Source: Bacillota bacterium (lineage in GTDB: Bacteria; Bacillota; Clostridia; Christensenellales; Aristaeellaceae). Taken from it: a stretch of 58,960 bases of DNA. A program made the translations under genes and the position numbers. The DNA is taken from NCBI GenBank assembly GCA_023421395.1, contig JAEZTL010000022.1, positions 1 through 58,960 of the forward strand. Reading direction: 5' to 3'. The notes beneath the pieces are model-generated. The model was not told the origin of the DNA. It made no database searches and saw only the letters and a list, made by a program, of their open reading frames with translations. This document shows positions 25,013-33,485 of this stretch, one piece after another (the stretch's first letter is position 1; each line of letters begins with the position of its first letter).

Positions 25013-25373
25013 CGCTGTCTCCTTTCAAGGCTTCGACAATCCGGATAATCTTCTGCAGGTCTTCTTCTGTGACGTTTTTCGTGGCGGACAGGAGGGTGCG
25101 CATCCCGGGACGCCGGCGGAGTTGTTCGCGGAGTTCCCATATCTCTGCATCGTCTTCTGTTACGGGGGTAGGATTGTTTGTCACTCCGAGTAAGTAATCC
25201 GTTGAAACGTTCAGAATAGCAGCCAATCGGTTTATAGTACCCATATCAGGCTCGCGTGAACTGCCTTCATAGCGGGCATAGGAAGACCTTTCAATGCCAA
25301 GCTTATCGGCAACCTCTTGCTGTGTCAAGCCTGCTCTTTTTCTGGCTGACCGTATGGCACCATTCAAGCACAT
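25002..25373 (-). CDS. Phage repressor, HTH-XRE
   Basis: DNA-binding lysogeny repressor candidate. It has an N-terminal HTH_XRE domain (about 8-62: SARKRAGLTQQEVADKLGIERSSYARYEGSSREPDMGTINRLA), ending with NVSTDYLLG, and a short C-terminal helical region of about 55 residues that is rich in charged residues. ATG 25373 is only 2 nt from GAGGG, while TTG 25367 is 8 nt away, so TTG may be the real start (two codons shorter). It is divergent from a cro-like gene across a 130-nt region with two operator palindromes. It carries no LexA-type autocleavage domain, so induction would go through the ImmA-like protease. Confidence 0.88.
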   Translation of the reverse strand: MCLNGAIRSARKRAGLTQQEVADKLGIERSSYARYEGSSREPDMGTINRLAAILNVSTDYLLGVTNNPTPVTEDDAEIWELREQLRRRPGMRTLLSATKNVTEEDLQKIIRIVEALKGDSDAD

Positions 25374-25415
25374 CACCCTCTTGTATTGTAATCAAACTGG
25401 TCACAAAATAATATG

Positions 25416-25457
25416 TCCAAAATGGAACAATTATGCTTGACAAATATCCATAATGGA
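25416..25457. promoter_or_regulatory. Two repressor operator palindromes
   Basis: TCCAAAATGGA (25416-25426) and TCCATAATGGA (25447-25457), both continuing with AC on the right. The centres are 31 bp apart, about three helix turns, which fits cooperative binding on one face. The second lies between the -35 and -10 of the rightward promoter. These are the likely sites for the XRE repressor and the cro-like protein. Confidence 0.78.
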
Positions 25458-25465
25458 ACTATAAT
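25437..25465 (+). promoter_or_regulatory. Rightward early promoter (PR-like)
   Basis: TTGACA (25437-25442), 17-nt spacer, TATAAT (25460-25465), a perfect consensus. The cro-like gene starts about 40 nt downstream behind AGGGG. The spacer contains an operator palindrome, so repressor binding would silence the early genes. I could not fix a leftward promoter for the repressor. Confidence 0.9.
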
Positions 25466-25503
25466 CCAAAACGTGACATATCGGATACAAAAGGGGTGCG
25501 AAA

Positions 25504-25722
25504 ATGAGCCTGAAATCAAGGCGAAAAGCGCTCGGATGGACGCAGCAGGAACTCGCCACGCGTTTTGGCGTGAAGCGTGAAACCATTGCCCGTTATGAAA
25601 CCGGTGCGCGCCGTATGGATTCCGAGAAACTGATTGCGCTCTCCAGGCTGATGGAGTGCAGTGTTGACGATCTTTTACGGCCTGAATTTAGTGAGAGTAT
25701 AACACGCGGGGAGGCTGTCTGA
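25504..25722 (+). CDS. Cro-like HTH-XRE regulator
   Basis: A 72-residue protein that is almost only an HTH_XRE domain: SLKSRRKALGWTQQELATRFGVKRETIARYETGARRMDSEKLIALSRLM with the usual DDLL close. Divergent from the repressor and first in the early operon, it takes the place of Cro. It would compete for the operator palindromes in the intergenic region. It ends 1 nt before the next HTH gene. Confidence 0.85.
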   Translation: MSLKSRRKALGWTQQELATRFGVKRETIARYETGARRMDSEKLIALSRLMECSVDDLLRPEFSESITRGEAV

Positions 25723-25723
25723 C

Positions 25724-26155
25724 ATGTCAAAGGAAGCCGGATTGGAGCTCAAAAAGGCGCGGATTTCGGCAAAACTGCCGGTCGTCGCGGTCGCGCAGCG
25801 CTGCTACACCAGCGAACGAACGATTGCGCGCTGGGAGGACGGGGAATGTGACTCGCCCGATGACGTGGACCGGTACGCCGAGGCGGTGGGAGACCCGGGG
25901 CTGTGGGACCGGTGGATGCGGCTGACGTACGACAGCTACGGCAGGCGCTTTCCGGAGGAAGGCGTGAACCGGGAACTGGCGCTGGCGATCGTGGACAGCC
26001 GCCACCAGATGGAGGACGTGCTGGCGCTGACGGACAAGGTGGAGCGGGATGCAATGGACGGCAGGATTGACGACCCGGAGCTTCGGGACAGGTACCGGAA
26101 GGAAGCGCTGGAGGCGTTTACGGCGCTGAAGAACGTGCTGGAGCGGCTGGAGTAG
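25724..26155 (+). CDS. HTH-containing early phage protein
   Basis: A 143-residue protein with an N-terminal XRE-like helix-turn-helix (LELKKARISAKLPVVAVAQRCYTSERTIARWEDGECDSPDDVDRYAEAVGD) and a C-terminal helical half rich in Asp, Glu and Arg. It starts behind GGAGG, one base after the cro-like gene. It probably regulates early genes or helps shut off the repressor; I cannot assign a named family. Confidence 0.75.
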   Translation: MSKEAGLELKKARISAKLPVVAVAQRCYTSERTIARWEDGECDSPDDVDRYAEAVGDPGLWDRWMRLTYDSYGRRFPEEGVNRELALAIVDSRHQMEDVLALTDKVERDAMDGRIDDPELRDRYRKEALEAFTALKNVLERLE

Positions 26156-26163
26156 GGGGGCGC

Positions 26164-26418
26164 ATGAAAGATTACAGGCGGGCGCACCGGGTTCTTCGAG
26201 ATCTGATGGACGAGATCGGATACACCAACGAGGACCTTGCGAGGGACCTGAAGCTGGGGGGCACGACGGTAAGCCTTCGGCTGAATGGCCGGAGGGCGTG
26301 GCAGAAGGATGAAATGTACCGGGTGCTGGAGATCTTCAGGGTGCCGGAGGAGTACATGCACATCGTTTTCCCCCGGAATATCTACTCGAAAAAGCGGCTG
26401 CCGACGAAGGCGGCCTGA
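26164..26418 (+). CDS. Small HTH protein
   Basis: An 84-residue protein with a helix-turn-helix pattern: LMDEIGYTNEDLARDLKLGGTTVSLRLNGRRAWQKDEMYRVLEIF. This resembles the small XRE-like proteins found in early operons of Firmicute phages. The ATG follows GGGGGG closely, 8 nt after the preceding stop. It probably binds DNA; target unknown. Confidence 0.75.
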   Translation: MKDYRRAHRVLRDLMDEIGYTNEDLARDLKLGGTTVSLRLNGRRAWQKDEMYRVLEIFRVPEEYMHIVFPRNIYSKKRLPTKAA

Positions 26419-26430
26419 AGGAGGCGTGGC

Positions 26431-26751
26431 ATGATCAACAAGGTGTACCTGTCCGGGACGGTAATGGGAAGGGTGGAGGAGATCAGCACAGGCGATCAGG
26501 CGAAGCACGTGGTCTTTGACCTTAGCGTGACGCACAGGACGCGGGACGGCGCGGAGAAGCGCGAAGTATACCGGATCAACGCCTGGAACGGCAGCGCGAA
26601 GTTCTGCCGGGAGAACCTTTCCGCCGGGATGCTGGTGGCGCTGCAGGGGTACCTGTCGCAGCGGGTGCTGTATGTGGGCGACCGGCCGGTGGTGCTGACG
26701 GAGGTATCGCTTAACGAGGTGACGGCGCCTAAGGGCGCTGCGGTCGTTTAG
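26431..26751 (+). CDS. ssb: Single-stranded DNA-binding protein
   Basis: A 106-residue OB-fold SSB-like protein that would coat single-stranded phage DNA during replication. It shows INKVYLSGTVMGRVEEI, VVFDLSVTHRTRDG, VYRINAWNGSAKFCRENLSAGMLVALQGYL and a VLTEVSL strand, in the order of bacterial SSB. It lacks the acidic C-terminal tail (DIPF-type) that host SSB uses to bind partners. It starts 12 nt after the previous gene with AAGGAGG upstream. Confidence 0.85.
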   Translation: MINKVYLSGTVMGRVEEISTGDQAKHVVFDLSVTHRTRDGAEKREVYRINAWNGSAKFCRENLSAGMLVALQGYLSQRVLYVGDRPVVLTEVSLNEVTAPKGAAVV

Positions 26752-26767
26752 ACGAAGGAGGATGCGC

Positions 26768-27694
26768 ATGTTGGAATTTGACATGACGGTGCCGCTGCCG
26801 AGCGCGCGGACGATCGAGCAGATCGAGGGCGAGATCATCATCCTGCGCGATCAGGTAGCAAGGAACAGCATCGAGATCGGCCGGAAGCTGATCGAAGCCC
26901 GGAACATGGTGCCCAAAGGTCAATGGCAGGAATGGGTGGAAAACAACATCCAATTCTCCTACCGGACGGCGGCCCGGCTGATGCAACTGGCGGAGCGTTT
27001 CAGCGATGTGCCAGCGCTGGCAGGCGTAGAGGCCACGAAGGTGTACGCGCTGATGGCGCTGCCGGACGATCAGGTGGAGGGGTTTGTGACGGAGCACGAT
27101 CTGACCGCCATGACCAGCCGCGAGGTTCAGGCGGCCGTGAAGGCCCAGAAGGAAGCCGAAGCGCGGGCTGATCAGTTGGCGCTTGACCTTGAGGACGCAA
27201 AGGCGAAGGCCGAAGCGGCTGCGGCGGAAGCGAGGACGGCAGCGGAGAAGGAAGCTGAGGCAAACCTTCGCAAGGTGATGAAGGAAAAGCGCGAGGCGCT
27301 GGACAAGATCCGTGAGGCTGAACGGAAGCTGAAGGAACTGCAGGACATCGACGAAAAGAGCGGAGAGGAATCCGAGGAGCTAAAGGCTGTGCAGGAGAAG
27401 GTGCGGCAGCTGGAAGTGGACCTGGAGAAGGCGCAGAAGGGCGGCGCAATCCCGGACGATGTGGCGGCGGAGCTGGAGCGGCTGCGACAGATGGAGAAGG
27501 CCGCGCCCAACGAGGAGACGGTGCGGTTCCGGGACGGATACGAGCGGATGATCCGGGAGTTCGACACGGTGATGGCGCTCCTCGGCGAGCTGGCTTCGGC
27601 GGACGAGGCGGCCGGGCGCAGGTATGCGGGCGCGCTGCGCAAAGCGCTTGAAAAGATGACGGGGAAACTGGCCGGCATGGCGGAGGTGGCGTGA
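26768..27694 (+). CDS. DUF3102 family phage protein with long coiled coil
   Basis: The 308-residue protein opens with the DUF3102 pattern (TIEQIEGEIIILRDQVARNSIEIGRKLIEARNMVPKGQWQEWVENNIQFSYRTAARLMQLAERF, residues about 15-80). It then has a long Ala/Glu/Lys-rich coiled coil (about 115-240) and a helical C-terminus. Such proteins are common in Firmicute phages and conjugative elements; the role is unknown, perhaps DNA organisation or replication. ATG 26768 is spaced 6 nt from GGAGG; an ATG 6 nt earlier touches the site. Confidence 0.8.
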   Translation: MLEFDMTVPLPSARTIEQIEGEIIILRDQVARNSIEIGRKLIEARNMVPKGQWQEWVENNIQFSYRTAARLMQLAERFSDVPALAGVEATKVYALMALPDDQVEGFVTEHDLTAMTSREVQAAVKAQKEAEARADQLALDLEDAKAKAEAAAAEARTAAEKEAEANLRKVMKEKREALDKIREAERKLKELQDIDEKSGEESEELKAVQEKVRQLEVDLEKAQKGGAIPDDVAAELERLRQMEKAAPNEETVRFRDGYERMIREFDTVMALLGELASADEAAGRRYAGALRKALEKMTGKLAGMAEVA

Positions 27695-27696
27695 CT

Positions 27697-28188
27697 ATGG
27701 AAATCACCGAAAAAAGCCTTTTGGAGAAGCTGGCGGCCCTTGGCGAGATCACCAAGGAACAGCGCAACAGGATCGCCTGCGACCTGATTGGCCATAGCCG
27801 GATCGTCACTATATGTTTTGGCTATGTGTACTGCGCCCGCTGTGGGGAACAGATCGCGGACAAGCTTGGCGGCTACGGATACAGCGATGCGCCGAACGCC
27901 GTAGTGGTCGGCCACAATTGCCCGACTTGCCGCGCGAACTACGACAAGATGGACTGGCACGACAAGCTCTTCGTGCCCGACCCGTTTGACCAAAACGAAT
28001 CGGCGGAAGATGAGGAACCGCTGTTTGACGGTGACGAGCGCCGCTGCCGAATCTGCGGCTGCACGGAGGACAACGCCTGTACGGGTGGGTGCTGGTGGGT
28101 GGAGGAGGACCTATGCAGCGTCTGCGCCCAGGAGCTGCAGGACGACATGGACATCGGGGAGGACGCGGAGGATGGCATGGATCCTTAG
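27697..28188 (+). CDS. Cysteine-rich zinc-binding phage protein
   Basis: A 163-residue acidic protein with several cysteine pairs: YCARCGEQ, NCPTCR, then CRICGCTEDNACTGGC and LCSVCAQEL. These should bind two or three zinc ions. The second half matches a pattern common in clostridial phage early regions; its function is unknown. GTG at 27691 overlaps the previous stop and could be the start, but ATG 27697 is 10 nt from GGAGG and is used here. Confidence 0.7.
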   Translation: MEITEKSLLEKLAALGEITKEQRNRIACDLIGHSRIVTICFGYVYCARCGEQIADKLGGYGYSDAPNAVVVGHNCPTCRANYDKMDWHDKLFVPDPFDQNESAEDEEPLFDGDERRCRICGCTEDNACTGGCWWVEEDLCSVCAQELQDDMDIGEDAEDGMDP

Positions 28189-28246
28189 GTGGCTGCTCCG
28201 GCGGCTGGAGGGCTGCATCATTACATACCGGTAGGATGGTGACATC

Positions 28247-28405
28247 ATGGAAAAGGCTGAGATCGTACAGGAGCTTCGGAAACTCCACGACGCCATGGTA
28301 TATGGGACGAGCATCATTCCGGGTAAACGGCTGATTGAGGCGGTATTCGAGGCCGCGGCGTTTCTAGAAGATTCGGATGAAATTGAGATCGTTGTGGAGG
28401 TGTGA
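28247..28405 (+). CDS. Small acidic phage protein, 52 residues
   Basis: A short open frame that begins MEKAEIVQELRKLHDAM and ends with a run of acidic and hydrophobic residues (SDEIEIVVEV). Composition fits a folded soluble protein with two helices. It fills the only gap between the zinc protein and the PcfK-like gene, on the same strand, and its stop is 3 nt before the next ATG. The ribosome binding site (GGATGG) is mediocre. No family recognised. Confidence 0.5.
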   Translation: MEKAEIVQELRKLHDAMVYGTSIIPGKRLIEAVFEAAAFLEDSDEIEIVVEV

Positions 28406-28408
28406 GAC

Positions 28409-28756
28409 ATGGAACGGGCAATGGACGCGATCCGGGATGAGATGGCCAAGAAGGCCGGGGATATGAACATCCAGTACGTGGGCGAGCAGCTGACAAAACA
28501 CATCATGGAGAATCCTGCGGACGCGCCGCGCTTCTATGCCGAGGGAAAGAGCATCGTCGGGGCGATGAAGAAGCTGGAGGACTATGCCCGCCAGCACAAG
28601 AATGGCAGCATGGCCTGCGTCGATCCGGAAACGGGGATGCGGATCATCCTGGAATACTACGGAATCAAGCCGGCCGCGACGCCTCGCCCGGTCATGCAGG
28701 CGGCCAGGATGATGGGCAGGACGGATCTGGACCTGGACGCGCTGCTGGAGATGTAG
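28409..28756 (+). CDS. PcfK-like protein
   Basis: A 115-residue protein resembling PcfK-like proteins of conjugative elements and phages. Visible features are the N-terminal helix, ENPADAPRFYAEGKSIVGAMKKLEDYARQ and the CVDPETGMRIILEYYGI segment. In plasmid pCF10 PcfK and PcfJ are encoded together, and here the PcfJ-like gene follows 3 nt later, which strengthens the call. Biochemical role unknown. Ribosome binding site GGAGG is 8 nt upstream. Confidence 0.75.
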   Translation: MERAMDAIRDEMAKKAGDMNIQYVGEQLTKHIMENPADAPRFYAEGKSIVGAMKKLEDYARQHKNGSMACVDPETGMRIILEYYGIKPAATPRPVMQAARMMGRTDLDLDALLEM

Positions 28757-28759
28757 GCC

Positions 28760-30445
28760 ATGGCGAAAGATGTTTTGACGGCAGCACAGGCGCTTCAGAT
28801 GGCCGCGCCCTTTCCGCTGGAGGCGATCCGCGAGGCCGCGACGGGGTTGATGTACGCCTACATCTGGGTGTACCCGGTGGGCAAGGGCAAAAAGAAGCAT
28901 AAGGAATGCTGGTGCGAGAAATGCGGCGAGCGGTACCCGCTGGACATGGCGAGGGTCGAGCAGCGCAAAACGGAGATCCAGTACCACATCTGGGGATCGC
29001 CGACGGAAAAGCCGCTGCCCAAGACGATCCACCGGCAATGGTACCAATGCCCGAAGTGTGGGCGGAGACTGGAGATGCGCGAGAGTTTCCGGCCCCGGAA
29101 AGGTATCTACCAGGAGATCTTCCTGACCTGGTATTGGGCAGACCCGAAGAATCCGGACGCGCTATATGGACTGGGTTGCGTGTGCTCCCGGGATTACCAG
29201 GAGCGTGACAAGTACGACAGGTGGACGGTGCGCCGGGAGCCGTGGGACGTTGAGACGAAGGTCAGGCCGCATACGCTGGGCGTGTTCCGCTGGGGCAAAG
29301 GCGGGCGTCGGTTCGAGAACAAGGGCCGGACATTTTGGAGTGGGCAATCCGAGCATGAGTTGCGCGGATTGAATCAGTGCTACCAAACGACCTATTCGGC
29401 CTACCGGACGGATTACTGGATCGCGATGGAGTCTCTGGAGAAAGCGCTGGCGGGGTCAACCTTCGGCAAACGAATGCCGGGGCTGATGGATCTTCTGACC
29501 GGCAAGCGGACGGACGTGAACGATTACTCCCGGCAATTGCACTGGATCGCGCGGTATCCAAGCATTGAGTACCTGCTGAAGATGGGGTTTCGGGAATTGG
29601 TGCAGGATCTTATGGACGGGAAGGCAAACGGCAAGACCATCAACTGGGGCGGCAAGAGTGCGGAGAGTGTACTTGGAATGAATCGGCAGCAAATCCGGGA
29701 GCTCCGGAAGCGTAACGTCCGCGTTGACGCGGTGTTTATGGGGCTGCTGTACCGAATGAGCAGCGCGGACCCCGCGCCAGAAGTGGAAAAGCTTGGCAAG
29801 ATTGCGGACGGATTGCGGGGATGGGGATGTGAGACGGCGTATGAAGCGCTGGCGAGCGTGCCGCCCTCGGCGAGGTGGCGCGCGCTGCAATACTTGAACG
29901 GCAAAGGGCCGAACGCGGCGAAGGGGCCCACGATCCAAGACATCCGTGACTACTACCGCGACTGCGTGAAGCTGGGAATCAACCTGACCGACCCCTACTA
30001 CCTGTGCCCAAAGAATTTCGAGCGGATGCACATCGAGACCGCCAGCCGGATCAAGGTAGAGGCGGACGCGGAGACGAGCGCGAAGATCGCCGCCTATGCC
30101 GCGAAGCTGAAGCCGGAGTACCTGTTCTCAGCGATGGGGCTTACGCTCCGGCCGCTTGAAAGCGCGGAGGAAGTGATCCGCGAGGGCAACGTGCTGAAGC
30201 ATTGTGTGGGCGGATATGCAAGCAGCTACGCAAAAAGGAATACCGTGCTGTGCGTATTGCGGCCGGACGCGGACCCGGAAATCCCCTGGCACACGGTGGA
30301 GTTTTCCGCAAGGGATGGCCACATGATTCAGTGCCGGGGTATGCGAAACCAGACCAAGCCCGAGGACAAGCCGCTGATCGACGCGTTCTGGGCGGCATTT
30401 GAGGAATGGCGAGAGAACGGAAAGAGAATCCGCGTCAGCGCGTAA
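28760..30445 (+). CDS. PcfJ-like protein
   Basis: A 561-residue protein of the PcfJ family. N-terminal zinc-ribbon-like cysteines are CWCEKCGERYP and YQCPKCGRRLEM (about 51-106). The family signature lies near the C-terminus, REGNVLKHCVGGYASSYAKRNTVLCVLR, followed by PWHTVEFSARDGHMIQCRGMRNQ. PcfJ-like proteins occur in conjugative plasmids and many Firmicute phages beside replication genes; activity is not known. It forms a pair with the PcfK-like gene just upstream. Confidence 0.85.
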   Translation: MAKDVLTAAQALQMAAPFPLEAIREAATGLMYAYIWVYPVGKGKKKHKECWCEKCGERYPLDMARVEQRKTEIQYHIWGSPTEKPLPKTIHRQWYQCPKCGRRLEMRESFRPRKGIYQEIFLTWYWADPKNPDALYGLGCVCSRDYQERDKYDRWTVRREPWDVETKVRPHTLGVFRWGKGGRRFENKGRTFWSGQSEHELRGLNQCYQTTYSAYRTDYWIAMESLEKALAGSTFGKRMPGLMDLLTGKRTDVNDYSRQLHWIARYPSIEYLLKMGFRELVQDLMDGKANGKTINWGGKSAESVLGMNRQQIRELRKRNVRVDAVFMGLLYRMSSADPAPEVEKLGKIADGLRGWGCETAYEALASVPPSARWRALQYLNGKGPNAAKGPTIQDIRDYYRDCVKLGINLTDPYYLCPKNFERMHIETASRIKVEADAETSAKIAAYAAKLKPEYLFSAMGLTLRPLESAEEVIREGNVLKHCVGGYASSYAKRNTVLCVLRPDADPEIPWHTVEFSARDGHMIQCRGMRNQTKPEDKPLIDAFWAAFEEWRENGKRIRVSA

Positions 30446-30472
30446 TTACGACGAGTTGGGTGGTGTGGGCAT

Positions 30473-33223
30473 TTGGATCTGCAATCGTTCCTGAGCCATT
30501 TCCAGAGCGTGACAGGCGCCGGCACCACGTATATGGCAAAATGTCCCGCGCATGAGGACAAGCAGTCAAGCCTGTCCATCGCGCTCGGGCGAGACGGCGG
30601 GATTGTGCTGCATTGCCATGCGGGGTGCGCTACGGAAGCGATTCTGGACCGGATCGGGGTGGAGATGCGGGAGCTGATGCCGCCGGAAAAGAGCGGCAGG
30701 AATCCGGCGCGGGGCGGCGCAAAGAGCGCCGCACCCGTGCCGGCGGCGAAACTGACCCCGGTGAGGCCAGATCAGCATCTGGTTCCGGGTGGGACGTACC
30801 ATAACAAGAAAACCAACGCGCAGGAAACCATCAGCTGCGTTTACGAATACCGGGACGCCGACGGCGCGGTGAGGGTGCGCGTCGCCAGAACGCCGGAAAA
30901 ATCCTTCCCCGTGTGCCACGCGGGCGCGGACGGGCAATGGTACTGGGGCCGCGGGCCTTATGGAAACCTGCTGTACCGGCTGCCCGAGTTGATTGCCGCG
31001 GTGAAGGCGGGGCGGCGGGTATACGTGGTGGAAGGCGAAAAGGACGTGGAAAGCCTGGCCGCCATGGGCTATGACGCTACCTGCAACCTGGGCGGGGGCG
31101 GCAAGGGCAAGTGGCCGGACGGCGTCGAGGGATACTTTTCCGGCGGCGACGTGGCTGTGATCCCAGATAACGATGGGCCCGGGCGGACCCATGCGGAAGA
31201 GGTATGCGAGGCGCTGTCCCGAACCGCCAAGGAAGTCCGGATAGTGGACCTGGCGAAGGGGCCGGTGAAGCTGCCCAGCAAAGGCGACGCGACGGACTTT
31301 TTTCGGCTTGTGGGCAAGAAAAGCGCTGCAAAGAAGGCGTTTGACGAGCTTGTGGGCCAAGCGGAGCCCTGGACGGGCGGAGCGAAGGCAACGGCACCGG
31401 AAGAGGTTGGCGAACCGGTGAGTGAAGCTGGGGTACTTTTTGAACGGGTGTCGGGTTATTGCGTGAAAAACGGATGCCTGTGCCAGGAGACCCAGGATGG
31501 CGAGACGATGCTATGTTCCTTTGCGGCCGCGCCGGTGGAGGAAATCACCAAGGACGACGGTGTAAACGCGGAATTGTGGTTCCGGATTCGCGGCTGGGCA
31601 CGCAGCGGCGCGCTGCTTCCGGAGCTGGAGTTATCCGGCGAGGAGTATACGGCCATGAACTGGCCGATTCGGCGGTGGGGCGCGAATGGCAACATCAAGC
31701 CGGGCACGACCACAAAAGGAAAGGTGCTGTGGGCAATGACGGAATCTTCGAGGCTGAACGCGGCGAGGCGCACGGAGTACGCCCATTCCGGATGGCGCAA
31801 GATCGACGGGAAATGGGCGTACCTGTACCAGGGCGGCGCGATCGGCGCGGATAACGTGAGCGTGGCGCTGCCCAACATGGAGCGGTATGGCCTTTCCGGC
31901 GCGCCGGATATGGCGGTCGGAGACGCGCTGGCGCTGGTACAGGCGATGCTGGTGGCGATCCCAGAGCGGATTATTGTGCCTATTCTGGGGCTGGTATACC
32001 TGACGCCGCTGTGCGAATTCCTGTGGCAGCGTGGGATTATGCCGAAGTTCGCGCTGTATGTGCTGGGGCGGACGGGCAGCGGCAAATCCACCGTTTCAGC
32101 GATCGCGCTGAGCCACTTCGGCCGGTTTACGCTGGATGCGTTTCCCAGCAGCTTCAACGATACGGCGAACGCCATCCGAGACAGCATGTTTGTGCTGAAG
32201 GATTGCCTTCTGGTGGTGGATGACTACCACCCGCCGGCCAATCAGATTGAAAAGCGGCGAATGGAGGAGGCGGCGCAGGCCATCGCCCGCGGCGTGGGCG
32301 ACCGCCAGGGGCGCAACCGGCTGTCGAAAGACCTGAAAAAGAACGCCGCCACGCCGCCCAGGGGCATGGTGATGGTGACGGGCGAGGACCTGCCGGCCAT
32401 CGGCGAAAGCGGCATTGCGCGGTTTTACGTGGTGCCCGTTTCCCGGGGCGATATTCCGCTGGACAACGTGCTTTCCACACTGACCATGGAGGCCGCGCAG
32501 GGTACGCTGCAGCGGGCGATGGCCGGATACATCGAGTGGTTGATCCGCCGAAGCGACGGCCTGGCGGACGAGCTGGAGCGCAAATTTTACGACTTCCGCG
32601 AGGCGATGGGGGACAGCCTGCCGGGCGCGCACGGCCGCGTGGTGGAAGCGGCGGCGCACCTGATGCTGGGCTACGAAATGATGCTGCTTTTTTGGCTGGA
32701 TACGGGCTTTATCGACAGGGACGAGTTCAGGCGTATGATGATTGACGCGCGTTTGGCGCTGGCCGCCAACAGCACCGAGCAGGTGCGCGACGCGCTGGAT
32801 GAAAAACCCGCGACGGTATTTGTGCGGACGATGCAGCAGCTGCTGGCGACGAAAGCCTACGGTGTGAAGGACCTGCGCGATGCCACTGGCGGGCCGCCGG
32901 ACAACATGATCGGCTACGCCGACGCGGATTACTACTACCTGACGCCGGATATTGCCTATGCAGCGGTATCCAAAACCTGCCAGATTAAGGGGACGCTGTT
33001 CCAGGCAACGCAGAAGATGCTCTACAAATACCTGAAAGAGGAGCACCTGATCGTGCCCCAGGAGGATGGCAACGCGACGAGGGCGATCCGCGCGGACGGA
33101 AGGCAGATCCGCTGCCTGTGGTTCCCTCGGAAAGTGATCGACGGCGAACCCGAGCATCGGACACCGGAACCGGTGCAGACCAGACTAAACGCGGATGAGG
33201 TGCAGCAGGATGAAGGAGATTGA
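30473..33223 (+). CDS. Phage primase-helicase (zinc finger, TOPRIM, DUF927-type helicase)
   Basis: A 916-residue replication protein. Domains in order: a CHC2-like zinc finger (CPAHEDKQSS and HCHAGC, about 24-55); a TOPRIM primase region (VVEGEKDVESLAAMGYDA then VAVIPDNDGPGRTHAEEV); a middle DUF927-like part; and a P-loop helicase with Walker A GRTGSGKST near residue 531 and LLVVDDYHPP as Walker B. It should make primers and unwind DNA for phage replication. No ATG or GTG lies in frame before the first conserved residues, so TTG 30473 is taken as start; its ribosome binding site is poor. Confidence 0.88.
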   Translation: MDLQSFLSHFQSVTGAGTTYMAKCPAHEDKQSSLSIALGRDGGIVLHCHAGCATEAILDRIGVEMRELMPPEKSGRNPARGGAKSAAPVPAAKLTPVRPDQHLVPGGTYHNKKTNAQETISCVYEYRDADGAVRVRVARTPEKSFPVCHAGADGQWYWGRGPYGNLLYRLPELIAAVKAGRRVYVVEGEKDVESLAAMGYDATCNLGGGGKGKWPDGVEGYFSGGDVAVIPDNDGPGRTHAEEVCEALSRTAKEVRIVDLAKGPVKLPSKGDATDFFRLVGKKSAAKKAFDELVGQAEPWTGGAKATAPEEVGEPVSEAGVLFERVSGYCVKNGCLCQETQDGETMLCSFAAAPVEEITKDDGVNAELWFRIRGWARSGALLPELELSGEEYTAMNWPIRRWGANGNIKPGTTTKGKVLWAMTESSRLNAARRTEYAHSGWRKIDGKWAYLYQGGAIGADNVSVALPNMERYGLSGAPDMAVGDALALVQAMLVAIPERIIVPILGLVYLTPLCEFLWQRGIMPKFALYVLGRTGSGKSTVSAIALSHFGRFTLDAFPSSFNDTANAIRDSMFVLKDCLLVVDDYHPPANQIEKRRMEEAAQAIARGVGDRQGRNRLSKDLKKNAATPPRGMVMVTGEDLPAIGESGIARFYVVPVSRGDIPLDNVLSTLTMEAAQGTLQRAMAGYIEWLIRRSDGLADELERKFYDFREAMGDSLPGAHGRVVEAAAHLMLGYEMMLLFWLDTGFIDRDEFRRMMIDARLALAANSTEQVRDALDEKPATVFVRTMQQLLATKAYGVKDLRDATGGPPDNMIGYADADYYYLTPDIAYAAVSKTCQIKGTLFQATQKMLYKYLKEEHLIVPQEDGNATRAIRADGRQIRCLWFPRKVIDGEPEHRTPEPVQTRLNADEVQQDEGD

Positions 33224-33485
33224 CAGTAAGGCGCTGCCCGAGGCCCACCGGAAAATTGCCGACGTGATTGGCGTGGAGGCGATGCTGAAGCTGTGTGCGG
33301 TGTACGGCGGCGCGAACCTGTATATTCCGGGGCTGGCGACGGTCTCCACCGCGCGGCGTGACCAGGAGATCCGGTATCTGCACGGGATCGGGATCAGCAG
33401 CGAAGACATCGCCAAGCGATTCCACGTGACGCGGCGGCTGGTACAGCGGGTTGTGGCAAGCGATGAGGCGGGGAAGAAAGTATGA
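33210..33485 (+). CDS. Mor-like transcription activator
   Basis: A 91-residue protein resembling the Mor/C family of middle-gene activators: EAHRKIADVIGVEAMLKLCAVYGGANLYIP, then a C-terminal helix-turn-helix (EIRYLHGIGISSEDIAKRFHVTRRLVQRVV). The start at 33210 has AGCAGG upstream and overlaps the primase-helicase end by 14 nt. It may turn on the later part of the early operon or the late genes. Confidence 0.75.
   Translation: MKEIDSKALPEAHRKIADVIGVEAMLKLCAVYGGANLYIPGLATVSTARRDQEIRYLHGIGISSEDIAKRFHVTRRLVQRVVASDEAGKKV

Noticed and set aside
25377..25503. Leftward repressor promoter
   Set aside because: Several weak -35/-10 pairs can be drawn on the minus strand, but none has both good hexamers and a 16-18 nt spacer.
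28172..28234. Twenty-codon open frame beginning MAWILRWLLRR
   Set aside because: It overlaps the end of the zinc-protein gene and is too short to support, although a GGAGG-like site lies before it.
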